DNA from: Spisula solida
Taxonomy: Eukaryota > Mollusca > Bivalvia > Venerida > Mactridae
Direction of reading: 5' to 3'
Assembly (NCBI GenBank): GCA_947247005.1
Contig: OX365962.1
Location: 7,661,201-7,725,200 of the forward strand
Length of the DNA: 64,000 nucleotides
A program made the translations under genes and the position numbers. Positions 11,695-34,845 of this stretch are shown piece by piece. The notes under the pieces are model-generated. The model was not told the origin of the DNA and searched no databases. It worked only from the letters and a program-made list of their open reading frames with translations. Positions within the stretch are counted from its first letter, which is position 1. Every line of letters begins with the position of its first letter.

Positions 11695-12165
11695 CGTCAA
11701 AGGGAACTTACTTTTCAGGGGAGGGAACTATGTAGTTCAAGATTTACTTCCCTTGGTACCAGGGGAGTTAACTTGTAACTAAGTGGAGTTAACTTGTAAC
11801 TAAGTTTAAGTTGGTGAGAATAACTTCCATTAGTATCATGGGAGCGAACAGTGTGACTTATTTTAAATTGGTAAGAGTGACTTTCCGTGAAAGTCAGGGG
11901 AGGTAAGTCTGTAGTAAAAGGATTAATTCCCTTGATATCAGGGGAGGGAAGTCTGTTTGACTTAATTTAACTTAGTAAGAGTAACTTCTCCTGAAACTCA
12001 GGGGATGGAATTCCATAATAAAAATGTGCAAGAGTTACTTTTCTTGGTTTCAAGGGAGAGATCTCTGTCCGTAAGTCTGTAAGAGTAACTTCCCCTGAAA
12101 GTCAGTGGAGACTGCAGTACAAAAGTTACTTACCTTCATATCAGGGGAGGAAACTATTTGATTAG
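11695..12165. repeat. Degenerate tandem repeat with AGGGGAGG core
   Basis: Repeated motifs of the type AGAGTAACTTCCCCTGAAAG and TCAGGGGAGGGAA recur roughly every 65-80 bp with much divergence. Two adjacent short copies of GGAGTTAACTTGTAACTAAG lie at about 11764-11802. Confidence 0.6.
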
Positions 12166-12237
12166 TGTAGCAATACCACGTGACTTTTGGCTACATATCC
12201 AATACGAAAGTTGCTTCATTTCAAAAACATAAATAGC

Positions 12238-12325
12238 CATAAGTATTTTATTTCTTCATCGATTTATATGAAATATAGGCTACGCTAAGGGGAAAGTTAT
12301 TTGCTTTCCGTGAAATATTATTCGT
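12238..12325. repeat. Solo copy of the 82-bp repeat
   Basis: One unit (CATAAGTATTTTATTTCTTC to TTTGCTTTCCGTGAAATAT) matches the array at 14132-14495, about 1.8 kb downstream. Confidence 0.85.
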
Positions 12326-13254
12326 TATGATTGCATAAACATAACGACACTTATTTTTAGCAAATTACTTGTGTCTCCGCTCGTGTAGCCTCTACACAAA
12401 TTACTTCCGTGTTTATCCAGCTTTTGGATGTAAACAAAAGGCATCCGAATTTAAATGGTAGACGGCTCCGCTGTGTTTAACTCTGCAAATCGCAGATCCT
12501 GTGTGATGTCGGTAACCCAGTCAGTAAGGTTGGCGGTTTTTCGTCTGAAAGGATTCGTTTTTAGTCATTCGGCACTGGAACCTGTATACCAGTCTGTACC
12601 ACTTCCTTTTTACGCCAAGCAGTAGCCGAACACACGATAAAATTAATAATCACGAAAATCACCCGCCCTCCCAGACCCCTTGTCAGCTTGTTAGGTGTTG
12701 TGCTTGGCGGAATCTATGGTTATGCTGGTTCTATTGCCGACTGACTTGTTTTGTGATACTTGTTTGCTGCGGTTTTTATATTATATCTTTCAGGCCCATG
12801 CTGCTTATGCTAGTGAAATAAAGTTCCAGCTGGCTGCTTCAACATATTCACATCAGGCTCAAGACATCCTATTGCTAAGTCGACATCGAAGTGGGATAAT
12901 TATTTCATTCACAAACTGTATCCAGTAGTTTAGTTAACTCGTCATCAATGGAACTTTCCTATACGTGTTAAACAATATTTTGAATTTCTAGTCGCGGAAA
13001 AATTCAACCGGCCGAGAGATTAGCCCAATATTTTCCTTTATATTTATTCTAATGCAGATCTAATCCACCATTTGTGGTGAATTTCAATATTTTACAATAG
13101 TTTAAGTCTGTGGCCAACTTGCAGCTGTCGACGGGGCCTGGCTACAAATTTATGTAGCTAACCCCAATCCCTGCAGTGAATTGGTGGTCACTGACATGTT
13201 CACTAAATTCTAATTTAGGATAGCTCGACGCAATTCACATAGTTGCATATTTCA
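12326..13254. other. Non-coding spacer
   Basis: No coding exon, RNA gene or repeat that I can support. A 5' untranslated exon of the cathepsin gene could lie anywhere between here and 19062. Confidence 0.3.
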
Positions 13255-13690
13255 TAAGTAGAGGTTATTGCCCTTTGTGTATTGGTAAAACCTCATGTTG
13301 CGTGTTCCTGCAAGTGGAGTTATATTTAATTTGTACAGGTCGAGGTTGTCGCTCTTTGTGTACTGGTGTCACCTCATGTTGCGTGTACTTGCAGGTTTTT
13401 GCGTGTTGCGTTCAGACATACTGTGTCTCATGTTACAAAGTATAGATCTGATCTATACAGGTCGAGGTTGTCTCCCTTGGTGTACAGGGAACACCTCATG
13501 TTGCGTTTTGCGTCTATACAGGTTGAGGTTGTCTCCCTTGGTGTACAGGGAACACCTCATGTTGCGTTTTGCGTCTATACAGGTCGAGGTTGTCTCACTT
13601 GGTGTACAGGGAACACCTCATGTTGCGTCTATACAGGCCGAGGTTGTCTCCCTTTGTGTACAGGGAACACCTTGTTTTGCGTCCAGTCTC
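13255..13690. repeat. Minisatellite, about six units of 54-81 bp
   Basis: GAGGTTGT/GAGGTTAT cores lie at 13261, 13342, 13464, 13525, 13586 and 13640. The inner units have periods of 61, 61 and 54 bp and contain GTACAGGGAACACCTCATGT. Overlapping open frames here are products of the repeat, not genes. Confidence 0.88.
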
Positions 13691-14131
13691 ATTGCGTCCA
13701 AGGACACATGTTGTAAATCCTTCAGTTGATGAGGAGTTTCGTGGTGTATAGCAATTACCAAATTGTAACGTGAATTGTGCGTCTGGCAAGTCTAATACCT
13801 CATAATAGAACCTCAGTAAACACCTATCTCTCGGCTGGTTGGATTTAACAGATAGATTTGGGCCTAGTTACAACTTCTCGTTAATTTATTCTAGGCGACC
13901 CACCTATCTGTTTCTGCGGCCATATTTTCCACTCACACATAACAAACTATTTACTGTGCGCTTGAATTACAAATTGTGTATGATACATTCATGTAGATCT
14001 AAATTGAGCCAAGCTGGTGATAATAGCTGAAACTAAAACTGTGTTATGATTACTTCATGCTTAGTCACAGCATTAAATATTCGTGTAAAACCTTCCTCAG
14101 TGTTGTTTGATTAATTTCCTTATAAAATAAA

Positions 14132-14495
14132 CATAAGTATTTTATTTCTTCATCGATTTATATGAAATATAGGCTACGCTAAGGGGAACGTTATTTGCTT
14201 TCCGTGAAATATACATAAGTATTTTATTTCTTCATCGATATATATGAAATACAGGCTACGCTTAGGGGAAAGTTATTTGCTTTCCGTGAAATATACATAA
14301 GTATTTTATTTCTTCATCGATATATATGAAATACAGGCTACGCTTAGGGGAACGTTATTTGCTTTCCGTGAAATATACATAAGTATTTTATTTCTTCATC
14401 GATATATATGAAATACAGGCTACGCTAAGGGGAAAGTTATTTGCTTTCCATGAAATATACATAAGTATTTTATTTCTTCATCGATTTCTATGAAA
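14132..14495. repeat. 82-bp tandem array, four full units plus a partial fifth
   Basis: CATAAGTATTTTATTTCTTC occurs at 14132, 14214, 14296, 14378 and 14460, exactly 82 bp apart. Units differ at a few sites (AACG/AAAG, TTTATA/TATATA). The last unit runs directly into the palindromic element at 14489. Confidence 0.95.
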
Positions 14496-14662
14496 AATAA
14501 GATATTTTTCAGCAGCTTAGCCGTTTTTTCCAGCACCTTGTCAAAGAATTCCTGAGTGTATATCCGTGACCTTGTGAAACCTGTTTCAAGCCATTCTTTT
14601 CCAATGTTACACAGGGGCTGAACAAAACGGCACAGCTGCTGAAAAAGATCTTATTTTACATG
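14489..14662. mobile_element. Palindromic MITE-like element
   Basis: The left arm (AAATAAGATATTTTTCAGCA, then GCTTAGCCGTTTT) is the imperfect complement of the right arm (AACGGCACAGCTGCTGAAAA, then AGATCTTATTTTACATGG). The arms span about 65 bp each, around a short centre. Confidence 0.7.
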
Positions 14663-15714
14663 GAAAGCAAGTATGGTTTAAGTATGGCAAAAGTAATCCT
14701 TTTTGCAAGTCTGGCTTCAATGTCCTTACCAGCTACATTTTCATTTTGGTTATGCTGCCGAGGTAAGCAAAATATCCAACGTTTTCGGTGTGTTTCCTCA
14801 GCATAGAGCTACGGCTACGTGTACACGCTTTGTAAGAATTTACGAACTAAAACATTTATAAGTAATGCAGCCCCCACTTTATCACAATTTGCAACTGTTA
14901 ACGAATTATACAGACTTTGCTGACGTTAATGTTTTCGTAAGTGCTTTGATAAAAAGTAGGCCTGTCTATATGTATTTAATAAGGACAAAAAAGAGTGCAC
15001 GGTCGATCACATACTACGGGTATGCAGCTACTGGTCTTGATCAAACACAAAAATTGATACCAACTGATAATAGAAGAGTACTACATACAGAAATCATGTG
15101 ATAACGAGATGTAAGCATTGGCCCTCATAAGACTGAAGTGTGATATGTACTACTCAATGGGGCGGAGCGGGACAAGGGTTTGTGCGTATTAAATAACGCA
15201 GTTACTTGAATTATTTTACTCGGTTCAATACCTGATATTAATCTGACTTGGGTTGAGCAAGGAAATAAAATCATGAGCATGGGTCTGATGATACTTAGGC
15301 ACCTCCGCTTCTTAGTCCCGAGGGAGCTATAGGCTTGTCATCTGTCCGTTTGCCTGTCCGTACTCACCCACTTGTAGTTGTGAGGTGTGGATCAATAGGC
15401 TATATTTTGATTCTATTCATTCTGTGGCTTACGGGGTGCAAAATGTTGCTTATGAGGTTTTACAAATTAAAAGGATGAACAAAAGAAAAACCCACAATGT
15501 CAAGTCAGTGAGAACGTCCGACCTTCAAAAAATCTGGATCCTGACATATCTCAAACAGTTTCCAAGCTAGGTTTATGAAACTTGGTATGTGGATAGGGGG
15601 CAATAAGGGGACAATGCACGTTTAAAATATGTTGATTCGGACAGCAGAAACATTGAAATAATTTAAAAGCCGTGGCTTCAAACCGGTAGGGGACTTCTGT
15701 ATTGCTTGTTTTTT
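14663..15714. other. Non-coding spacer
   Basis: No supported exon. Bases 14925-14990 hold a fragment related to the MITE at 56544-56781 (TTTTCGTAAGTGCTTTGATA). Bases 15285-15370 resemble the CCTGTCCG-type dispersed repeat also seen near 8950. Confidence 0.35.
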
Positions 15715-15880
15715 AGCCACGCAGACCCGCATCACTCCGCTTCTTATACTAGTCCCACAGGCCCACACCCCTCCGCTTCTTATACTAATCCCACAGGCCC
15801 ACACCACTCCGCTTCTTATACTAGCCCCACTGGCCCACTCCCCTCCGCTTCTTATACTAGTCCCACCGGCCCGCACCAGC
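15715..15880. repeat. 36-bp minisatellite, four-plus units
   Basis: CTCCGCTTCTTATACTA occurs at 15735, 15771, 15807 and 15843, exactly 36 bp apart. Because 36 is a multiple of three, frames stay open and give SASYTSPTGPH-like repeats on one strand; no splice or homology evidence supports expression. Confidence 0.93.
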
Positions 15881-16330
15881 CCGCACCTGACGACACAGCT
15901 CTCTACTGATAACCCACCATCTCATGACGTTCATATGACCCGAGCTGACAATTCACATTTCAGTCAACGCTGGATCGAGTCACACATCAAATAAAAGTAA
16001 GTTTTGTTTATTTAAAATTGATACTTATCATAATTTTGTTTTTAAGTAGATTGTTATACATAAATATCATTTATTTAAATCACTCTCAACATTTCTGAAG
16101 TTTTGATGTGATGAGGCTTCAGAGCGCTATCTTGGGTCCATAGCCTTCTTCTGGATGATAGAAACCAAGCAGTCCATTACAAACTAACTTTTTACATGTG
16201 CAACTGACAACTTCTCTACATGTTGAAAATATTAGGCTAAGAAGCGCAACATTTTTCTTGTTTTACTTTGACAACCCGCTCATTTCAGCTTATACCCTAT
16301 AGAATTAACATTACTATTACTTAAATTGCC

Positions 16331-16620
16331 TGAAATTTGTTTGCATTTGATGAAAATGAATCAAAAAATGAACCAAACACCTCACTGATATTTACGCTGT
16401 AGTTAAATGATGTTGCAGTTCGATCACGTGTGATTTTCATAATTTTTAAAGCATGTTTGAAGGAAACAAAGCGCTTTTTTCTCAAGAAAAAATACTCAGT
16501 GGGCAATATCGCGAGTGGTTAAAATTGCTTATTTGCACCAAATCTTTCATAAAGCAACCGTCAGTGGCTTTCTATTACATCAATACTTGGTTAGGTTGGA
16601 AAATCACGATATACAAAACT
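16331..16620 (-). mobile_element. MITE family E, partial inverted copy
   Basis: The segment containing ATCGCGAGTGGTTAAAATTG, CAGTGGCTTTCTATTACATC and TTGGTTAGGTTGGAAAATCA is the complement of part of the element at 50472-51022. Confidence 0.65.
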
Positions 16621-17055
16621 TTTAGCCCAATCTGTAAGGCAGCACCTTTAATTGTTTCATATTTTATTTTGTTATATATATTGTTTAATATTCAAATACA
16701 TGTAATATACAAACACATCCAAACAAAATTATCCCGTTTGCCCATCAGTGCTTGTTCTCCTATAATTCCACTAAAACATTATTAGTTTAAAGCAAGTTTG
16801 AGTTTAAAAATCGACAAAATTCTGCACTGTTTGCGACAACCAAACCGGCTAGCATATTTGGTTTAAAAGCACTATTCCGTCAATCTGTAGATTTTGGGTT
16901 CGTTTTCCGGGATTTGACACTAAATGTGAACTTTACTATGGAGAAGCTGCCTGGCGCTTGTGTAATCGTATACAGTACAACCTCTCCAGAGAAGCCATCT
17001 GTAGAGCAACATCCTCTCTATAACAACACCTTCAACATTTCTCTAAGCTGATATT

Positions 17056-17297
17056 TATACACTGTGCGTCGCTGAAAAGTTATCACTTATAAATACCTCG
17101 GTATTTTGTATACGATACTAGTATGACCTATCGGTACAAAAGTTTTAAAGTGTGTGCATTTGAATATTGTTTAATAGGATAGCTGTGACTACACAGTAAC
17201 ATCTAAACATAGTCGTGTTCGGCTTTTAACACAGTGTAACGTGAATTGTAAAATATAAGAGTCAATAGGGTGGTAACTTTTCGTTGACGCTGAGTAT
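17056..17297 (-). mobile_element. MITE family F, intact copy
   Basis: The ends are inverted: GCGTCGCTGAAAAGTTATCA at the left and GTGGTAACTTTTCGTTGACG at the right. The interior (CATAGTCGTGTTCGGCTTTT, CACAGTGTAACGTGAATT) matches, in opposite orientation, copies at 19286 and 32598. About 240 bp, no reading frame. Confidence 0.8.
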
Positions 17298-17774
17298 AAT
17301 TTTAACTTCTGTAGAGCAAAAATCTCTGTACAATGGTCATATCCGCCGCGATTTCCCAAAGGGTGTTACTCTACAGAGATTGTACTGTAATCTAAAACCG
17401 AGACAAAATAAATAAACATGTTTGAAACAAGGTCTTGATATTTTACATGTCAGGCAATATAACTATGCCTGTTTGACAGTAACTAGATCATATGGGATTT
17501 TAACTGATAACGCCTGGTGGTCCAGTTTCCATATCTTTCATATGATAGTTTAAAACCAAAGTCTAGCTTGTTGTGACACAACTTTTGTACAATTAAGACA
17601 ACGTTTATAAAATACAGCATCATACAGTAAGACCTAAATAATAACACCGCCTTTGTGACACTATTTTGTTTTGTTTGTTTCGCCAACTACAATCGTGTGT
17701 ACCATTTGAGCCCCATTTCGTTCGTGCGTGGTTTCTACGCAATACCCAATTGTCTCCCATTGCAATGTTTAAAA

Positions 17775-18164
17775 ATGCACTCAAGGAATTTTAAAACGCC
17801 TCACCTGATTCAAAGCCCAATATCGCTTAAAGTAATTATGTTATTGTAAAATCATTTTGCATGTGTATTAATTGATCTTTCCTACGTGTAAATCAGTTCA
17901 GTTTGTAATAATATGTGGTCGCGTTACTTTCTGGTAATCCTGCAAGCGCAATCACCCTAGAAAATCCCACACTTTTTCCTAGGGTGAGTGTGCTTGCAGT
18001 ATTCCCAGAAAATAACGAGATAACATTTTATTACAAACTAAATTGAATTATACGTAGGAAAGATTAATTACTAAACACGTATAATGATTTTTCAATAAAA
18101 TAAATAATTTAAGCGATATTGGGCTTTGAGTCAGGTGAGGCGTTTTTAAAGTCCTTGGGTGTAT
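17775..18164. mobile_element. Long palindromic element, about 390 bp
   Basis: The left arm (ATGCACTCAAGGAATTTTAA, ACGCCTCACCTGATTCAAAG, CCCAATATCGCTTAAA) is complementary to the right arm ending CCTTGGGTGTAT. The arms continue inward through CTTTCCTACGTG/TACGTAGGAAAG and CACCCTAG/CTAGGGTG almost to the centre near 17970. Confidence 0.85.
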
Positions 18165-19062
18165 AGTAAATTCGCAATAATTCGACTATCCTTGGTACCT
18201 TTATACCATAACTGGCCTTCGTATTGAGTAACTGTTGTTGAGGGAACATGACTTAAAATCGCCGACCACAAAACCATACGGTTCTGGAGTCCCGCGACAT
18301 TGGTTTCGCCTTTCCAAAGTGTCACATGTTTAACGTTTTAATACATTTATATCGCAATAATAACACCACCTTTGGGACATTCATAGCTGGTCTACGTATT
18401 GGCTTAGTAAGGGTGCATGATTTGAAATCAGCCACCACAACCATGATTATATATACGATTTGAGTCTCACAACATTCACTGTTGAAGTACTGTGTGGTAA
18501 GCATTTACTAGTTGTGTATTGGCCGCATGCCAAACTGAACCCCTATTACCCCCTCTTGGTTTATACGAGCGAACAAGTAAACACATCATCACTTAAAGAC
18601 AATCTCGATAATGAGACACTTTCAAATCATGACCATCAGTTGCAAGACCACTTAAGAGCTTTTGCCATGTATCCAACATGAATATTTATTCACACTCAAT
18701 ATAAAGATCAGTTTTCAACACTCACAAGGACGGCCTTATCATTGAAGTTTTACTGTATCAGAAAAATTACCTGCGGCCGACGAGGTTCTTGGATGTATCA
18801 AGCGATGTGTCTATGGAGGAGCACGTGACCTCTGGCTTACGATTTAAAAAAATCCAAAAAGGAAGCATTCTGTAACAATGTCATGAACCAGATTAATTCC
18901 ATTAAATTTTCATAATTATTTTATTTGATGTATTTTTTTCGAAAAGCGTGTATCTAATAACAAAATAACTATTTGTGTAGTAGAAGTATTTATTATATTC
19001 ACAGCGTACTAGTTTTTTCAAATGGTATATATTTATAGACATTACTATTCTCTGAATTTCAG
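18165..19062. other. Spacer upstream of cathepsin L
   Basis: No coding exon recognised. TCTGAATTTCAG sits immediately before the cathepsin ATG and looks like a 3' splice site, so a 5' untranslated exon is expected upstream, but I could not identify it. Confidence 0.35.
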
Positions 19063-31067
<12,005 letters not shown>

Positions 31068-31144
31068 ACATTTTATTGCTCCTGAAATATAACTTTCACT
31101 CAAAATATTTATCAAACATCAATGACTTGTAATAATACTTGTTG

Positions 31145-31150
31145 ATTAAA
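31145..31150 (+). other. Candidate poly(A) signal of cathepsin L
   Basis: ATTAAA lies 78 bp after the stop codon and is followed by the GT-rich TTTGTGAGTGTTCC. Confidence 0.6.
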
Positions 31151-31489
31151 ATATTTGTGAGTGTTCCACATGTTTTGTTGTTTTCGTTTGATATTGACAA
31201 TACCTCATTAATTTGACAACTTGGTATGCTGGTCCAGCATCATATAAACATAAAAACTATATTTGAAGTATTGGGCGGTGTTCACAAAGCGTTTTTGATT
31301 TTTTCTTCGATGGAAAATTTTTCAAATACATGTACTAAAATTGTTTTCATAGTGAAAACGTAAAGAAATATTCATCTTAGCAAAAACTAATATAAATCTG
31401 TAAAAGAAATCTACATGTTAGAAAAATAGTCATATTTTTATCTAGATTTAATACTTTGCGAAACAAATCCATATGGTTTCAAAATACAA

Positions 31490-32566
31490 ATGTGCCAGTC
31501 TACAGGAAAACCTGATATTTTGACAAAATTTTTTTTTTGAGATTTCCCATAATTGAAAGGAACAATCGTAACGAAGCAAAATTCAAAAGAGATTGTGCTA
31601 CTATCTTGATTTTTAAGGAAGTTATAGCAGTTTTGTGTAGACCCTGTTCGAAGCCTTTTTCCATGACGTCACGAACGTCATTCAAACGTTATTTGATGTA
31701 ACTACCACACGTTTATCATCAATGCAGTATATCATCAATTCTCAACATGAACTGTTTAAAATAGTATCACCTTTTAGAATTATGTTTTAATTGTCAAAAT
31801 ATGTATCAAAATAAATGTTTGCATTTACAGAAAGTTTACTACCGTTTTAAGCGACTAACTCATTGTTTTTCTCAATCAGAGTACCTTTCCGAAATTGGTT
31901 ACCATGGTAACGAAGTGAATTATTCCAACACAATTCTTGAGAAAATTTGAAGCTAAAATATTATATCATGTCAGACAGGGAAGGCAGCACTCAACTTTAA
32001 CAGCCGAGCATATAAAACATTAAAAACACACAAAGCACAATGCCCAACTAAACCAACCGAGCACAGGAAACATAAAACACATACAAGGCACAATGCCTAA
32101 CTAAATTAGTTACAACAGTAAAACTGCTGTCATATATAGTTTTAACTGCCTTAAGTTAAGTAACAGTATCAAAACCCTGAAAGGCATGGTTTCAGCTGAA
32201 TGACAAAGTTTCAGCAATACAAAAGCTGAAAGCCCTAGCCGGATGACCTAGTTTTCATACGTAAAATGTCCCAGCTGAATGCCCCAGCCAAAACAAGTCG
32301 AGATATACCTAAGTGAACAACCCCGCCACATGACCACAGTGGACACTCCAGCCGGATGACCTAGTTTAAATTAGTAAATATTTTAGTAGAATAAGTAAAA
32401 TGACGCAATTGAACAAGTCGAGATATGACGAAGTGAACAACCACGCAATATGACCGCAGTACTATATGGGTTTAACTTACTTAAAATTGATTCAATCGAT
32501 ATGTATTTTTGTACAGTAATTTTATATAAATGTCTAAAAACAGGTCTTCCTGGAGATTGGCTCAAA
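31490..32566 (+). mobile_element. MITE family G, copy 3, interrupted
   Basis: The left end ATGTGCCAGTCTACAGGAAA and right end TCTTCCTGGAGATTGGCTCA are diverged relatives of the family G termini. The interior matches copy 2 up to about 31968 and resumes near 32465; the gap is filled by family H-related DNA. Confidence 0.78.
31968..32465 (+). mobile_element. Family H-related insertion inside family G copy 3
   Basis: Begins with GACAGGGAAGGCAGCACTCA and repeats the AGCACAGGAAACATAAAACA unit. It then holds two diverged copies of a segment with GCCGGATGACCTAGTTT and AAGTCGAGATAT, so it is internally duplicated. Confidence 0.6.
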
Positions 32567-32597
32567 TGTAATTCAAATGGTCTTATTAGCGAAACTT

Positions 32598-32810
32598 TAC
32601 TGTATATACGTCAATGAAAAGTTACCACCCTATTGACTCGTATATTTTAAAAGTCACGTTACACTGTTTTAAAAGCCGAACACGACTATGTTTCTGACCT
32701 TACTGTGTAGTCACAGCTATCCTATTTAACAATATTCAATATGCACACACTATCAAACTTTTGTACTGATAGGTCATATTGTATACACAATATAGAGGTA
32801 TATACAATTA
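32598..32810 (+). mobile_element. MITE family F, 3'-truncated copy
   Basis: TACGTCAATGAAAAGTTACC through GTATACACAATATAGAGGTA matches the 19286 copy but lacks the second terminal repeat. It ends just before the C1q stop codon at 32822, so it forms the start of that gene's 3' flank. Confidence 0.75.
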
Positions 32811-32821
32811 GTTTAAAATTA

Positions 32822-34845
32822 TTACAGTTCCCACATAAGGAAGCCAGTGAATGTCGTAAAATGATCACCGCGTACAAGGGAGTGGTTGATACCAAAGGCG
32901 CGTACACAAACAATGTCACCTTTATTGCAGACAGCCACAACAGAGTTATAGTCTTGGCTGGGACCTGTTTGCATCCCTGAGGCAAGGTCGGAAATTCTCA
33001 TCCCATTCTTCATGATGCTAGCATAAACGTGCTCTTGGAAGGTTCCTGCGAAAGCACTTGAAAAGAAGTACACGCCATTTACTTGACAGGTGAAGGTGTG
33101 TGTGGTTGGGCTAAATGCTAGTCCTTCGTTAGTAACAACACTATCAAAAGGTACTATAATGTGACCAGACCAGTGTCTTTGCAATGCACTGGATGCTATG
33201 TAAGCGGAGAATGCGATTTTGGTGTGAGTAGTTGGTCGGCTTGTGACAGGGACGATTCGTGTGTTCCTGCCTGGAAAACAAACAAATAAAATCGTCATCA
33301 GCTTGTTATTAAAATGTTGTTTTAAGCTTACTGGTCAACAGTATTTCAGTCATAAGGAGACTTTCCAGTCACATTTTCCTGACACCCGACGAACCAGCAG
33401 TTACCTAGAACAAACTACATTTTTGTACACATATTCTGAATATCAAGCAAGGGAGAATCATTATAACGACGTGGTATGTCGCGGCATGGAATCGACGCCA
33501 AGACATCTTCACTCGATGCGGACGCTCTATCATTAAGCTATTGGGGCGGCTTTGTCGTCGGTACCTAAAAACTTGTCAGAAAAGAAATGTTTGGGGTCAC
33601 GAAAACCAAGTTGTCAGGTCCCACTATCCCTTTGCAAATCAAGCAGAAATTACAAGCACAACTTTAAGTTTAGGCTAGGTTTAGACAAATTGCAAACTAC
33701 TTGTACATTTTGTACTTGAAAATTTGCTGAAATAAATTCCTGACAAATACTCTTTTTGTGATACCAATTTCGAGCCTAATGTCACATTTAACTCACAATT
33801 AGTTCATATTGGCGTTTCTCGAGCTTGGGCACAGAACGTCCAAGTTGTGTGTGGCTGGGCTACAAGTGCACAGTAGTAAACCCGATAGAACGCTTCTCAG
33901 TTCCGCCAAAGAATTGAACTGTTCTCATATTGTTTTCGTATGACTTTGACGAAACTGATAACCGACGTAACGCTCGGACGGAACTCAGATGTCGTGTATC
34001 CCGAGTTCCGACAGAGCGTTATATCGGTTTTAAGTTCCGTCAGAGTTATACGGAAATAGTACAACTTACCCGGTGCATCGGGATTACTACCGTGCATGTG
34101 TGCCGAAACACAGCCGCGTTATACCAAAGACGAAAAGATGAAAACGCACACCAAAAACACTCTGAATTTTTAAAGTGTACCGGCATCAACATACAAAATT
34201 GGTCGAGGTCCACTTATAGACTTCATGTGTTATCACTTGTTGACAACGTAAGCTATTGTAAGTAGCAAGTGTTTCCTACTCACTGTTGCTCAAATGACGT
34301 CACAAATTACGTGATAATAATAACTCACCTTTCACATCAGTCAGTTCCGATCCATTTTGATCCTTGTCGTCAGCGTCGACGTCAGCGTCGGTATTCATCT
34401 TTTCAGCGTCGAAATTCAACTTATTCCTATCATCAAAAGTTCCGCTGTTGTCACTGACGTCATGCTCTATGTCGCTTACGTCCGTTGTTCTCGGCGTTTC
34501 GAAGGCTTCCAGTCTCTTCAAAAGCTCCTCGTGACTTGATTCGACCTTATGTTCTATGTCTGATAATTGCTGTTCGATAGAAGCTACAGACGATGTATGT
34601 TTAGTTAGTTCCGCGTATTTCGTATGACATGCGCTTACCTGTCTTTCTAACCGCAGGATTTTACGTTCATTACGGTCGTTTGATAACTTCAAATTGTCTA
34701 GTGCACTCCGTATATCAAGCAATATGTCCACAACATCGCTAGTTTGTGCGGTCACAGTTTCGGCTGCCATATGTTGGAAATCCCAGATTCCTCTAGCAGT
34801 GACAACACACAATAAAACAACATAGATACTTATATGTATGTCCAT
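32822..34845 (-). CDS. Secreted coiled-coil C1q-domain protein, complete, two exons
   Basis: Exons 34845-34329 and 33270-32822 (minus strand), joined through a GTGAGT donor and a TTTTCCAG acceptor in phase 1, give 966 nt and 321 aa. Residues 1-18 form a signal peptide (hydrophobic IYVVLLCVV). Residues about 40-118 are predicted coiled coil with heptads (IEQQLSDIEHKVESSHEELL). Residues 119-172 form a very acidic Asp-rich linker. The C1q domain (about 190-321) has IAFSAY, FDSVVTNEG, GVYFFSSAF and a terminal FTGFLMWEL. No collagen repeat is present, so by family knowledge it is a C1q-domain-containing protein of the coiled-coil type; these are secreted, probably trimeric, and often act as pattern-recognition lectins in molluscs. 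Its ligand is unknown. The gene is divergent from the orphan gene starting at 36327. Confidence 0.93.
33333..33485 (+). repeat. Dispersed repeat in C1q intron, copy 1
   Basis: AACAGTATTTCAGTCATAAG, CCAGTCACATTTTCCTGACA and later ATTATAACGACGTGGTATG align with 37953-38105 in intron 3 of orphan gene A. The open frame over it is not a gene. Confidence 0.65.

Noticed and set aside
13295..13751. Several overlapping open frames with LYRSRLSPLVYREHLM-type repeats
   Set aside because: All are readings of the 61-bp minisatellite in different frames, with no splice or homology evidence.
15622..15909. Open frames on both strands with SYTSPTGPH-like or SIRSGGVWACG-like repeats
   Set aside because: Products of the 36-bp minisatellite; open on both strands for arithmetic reasons.
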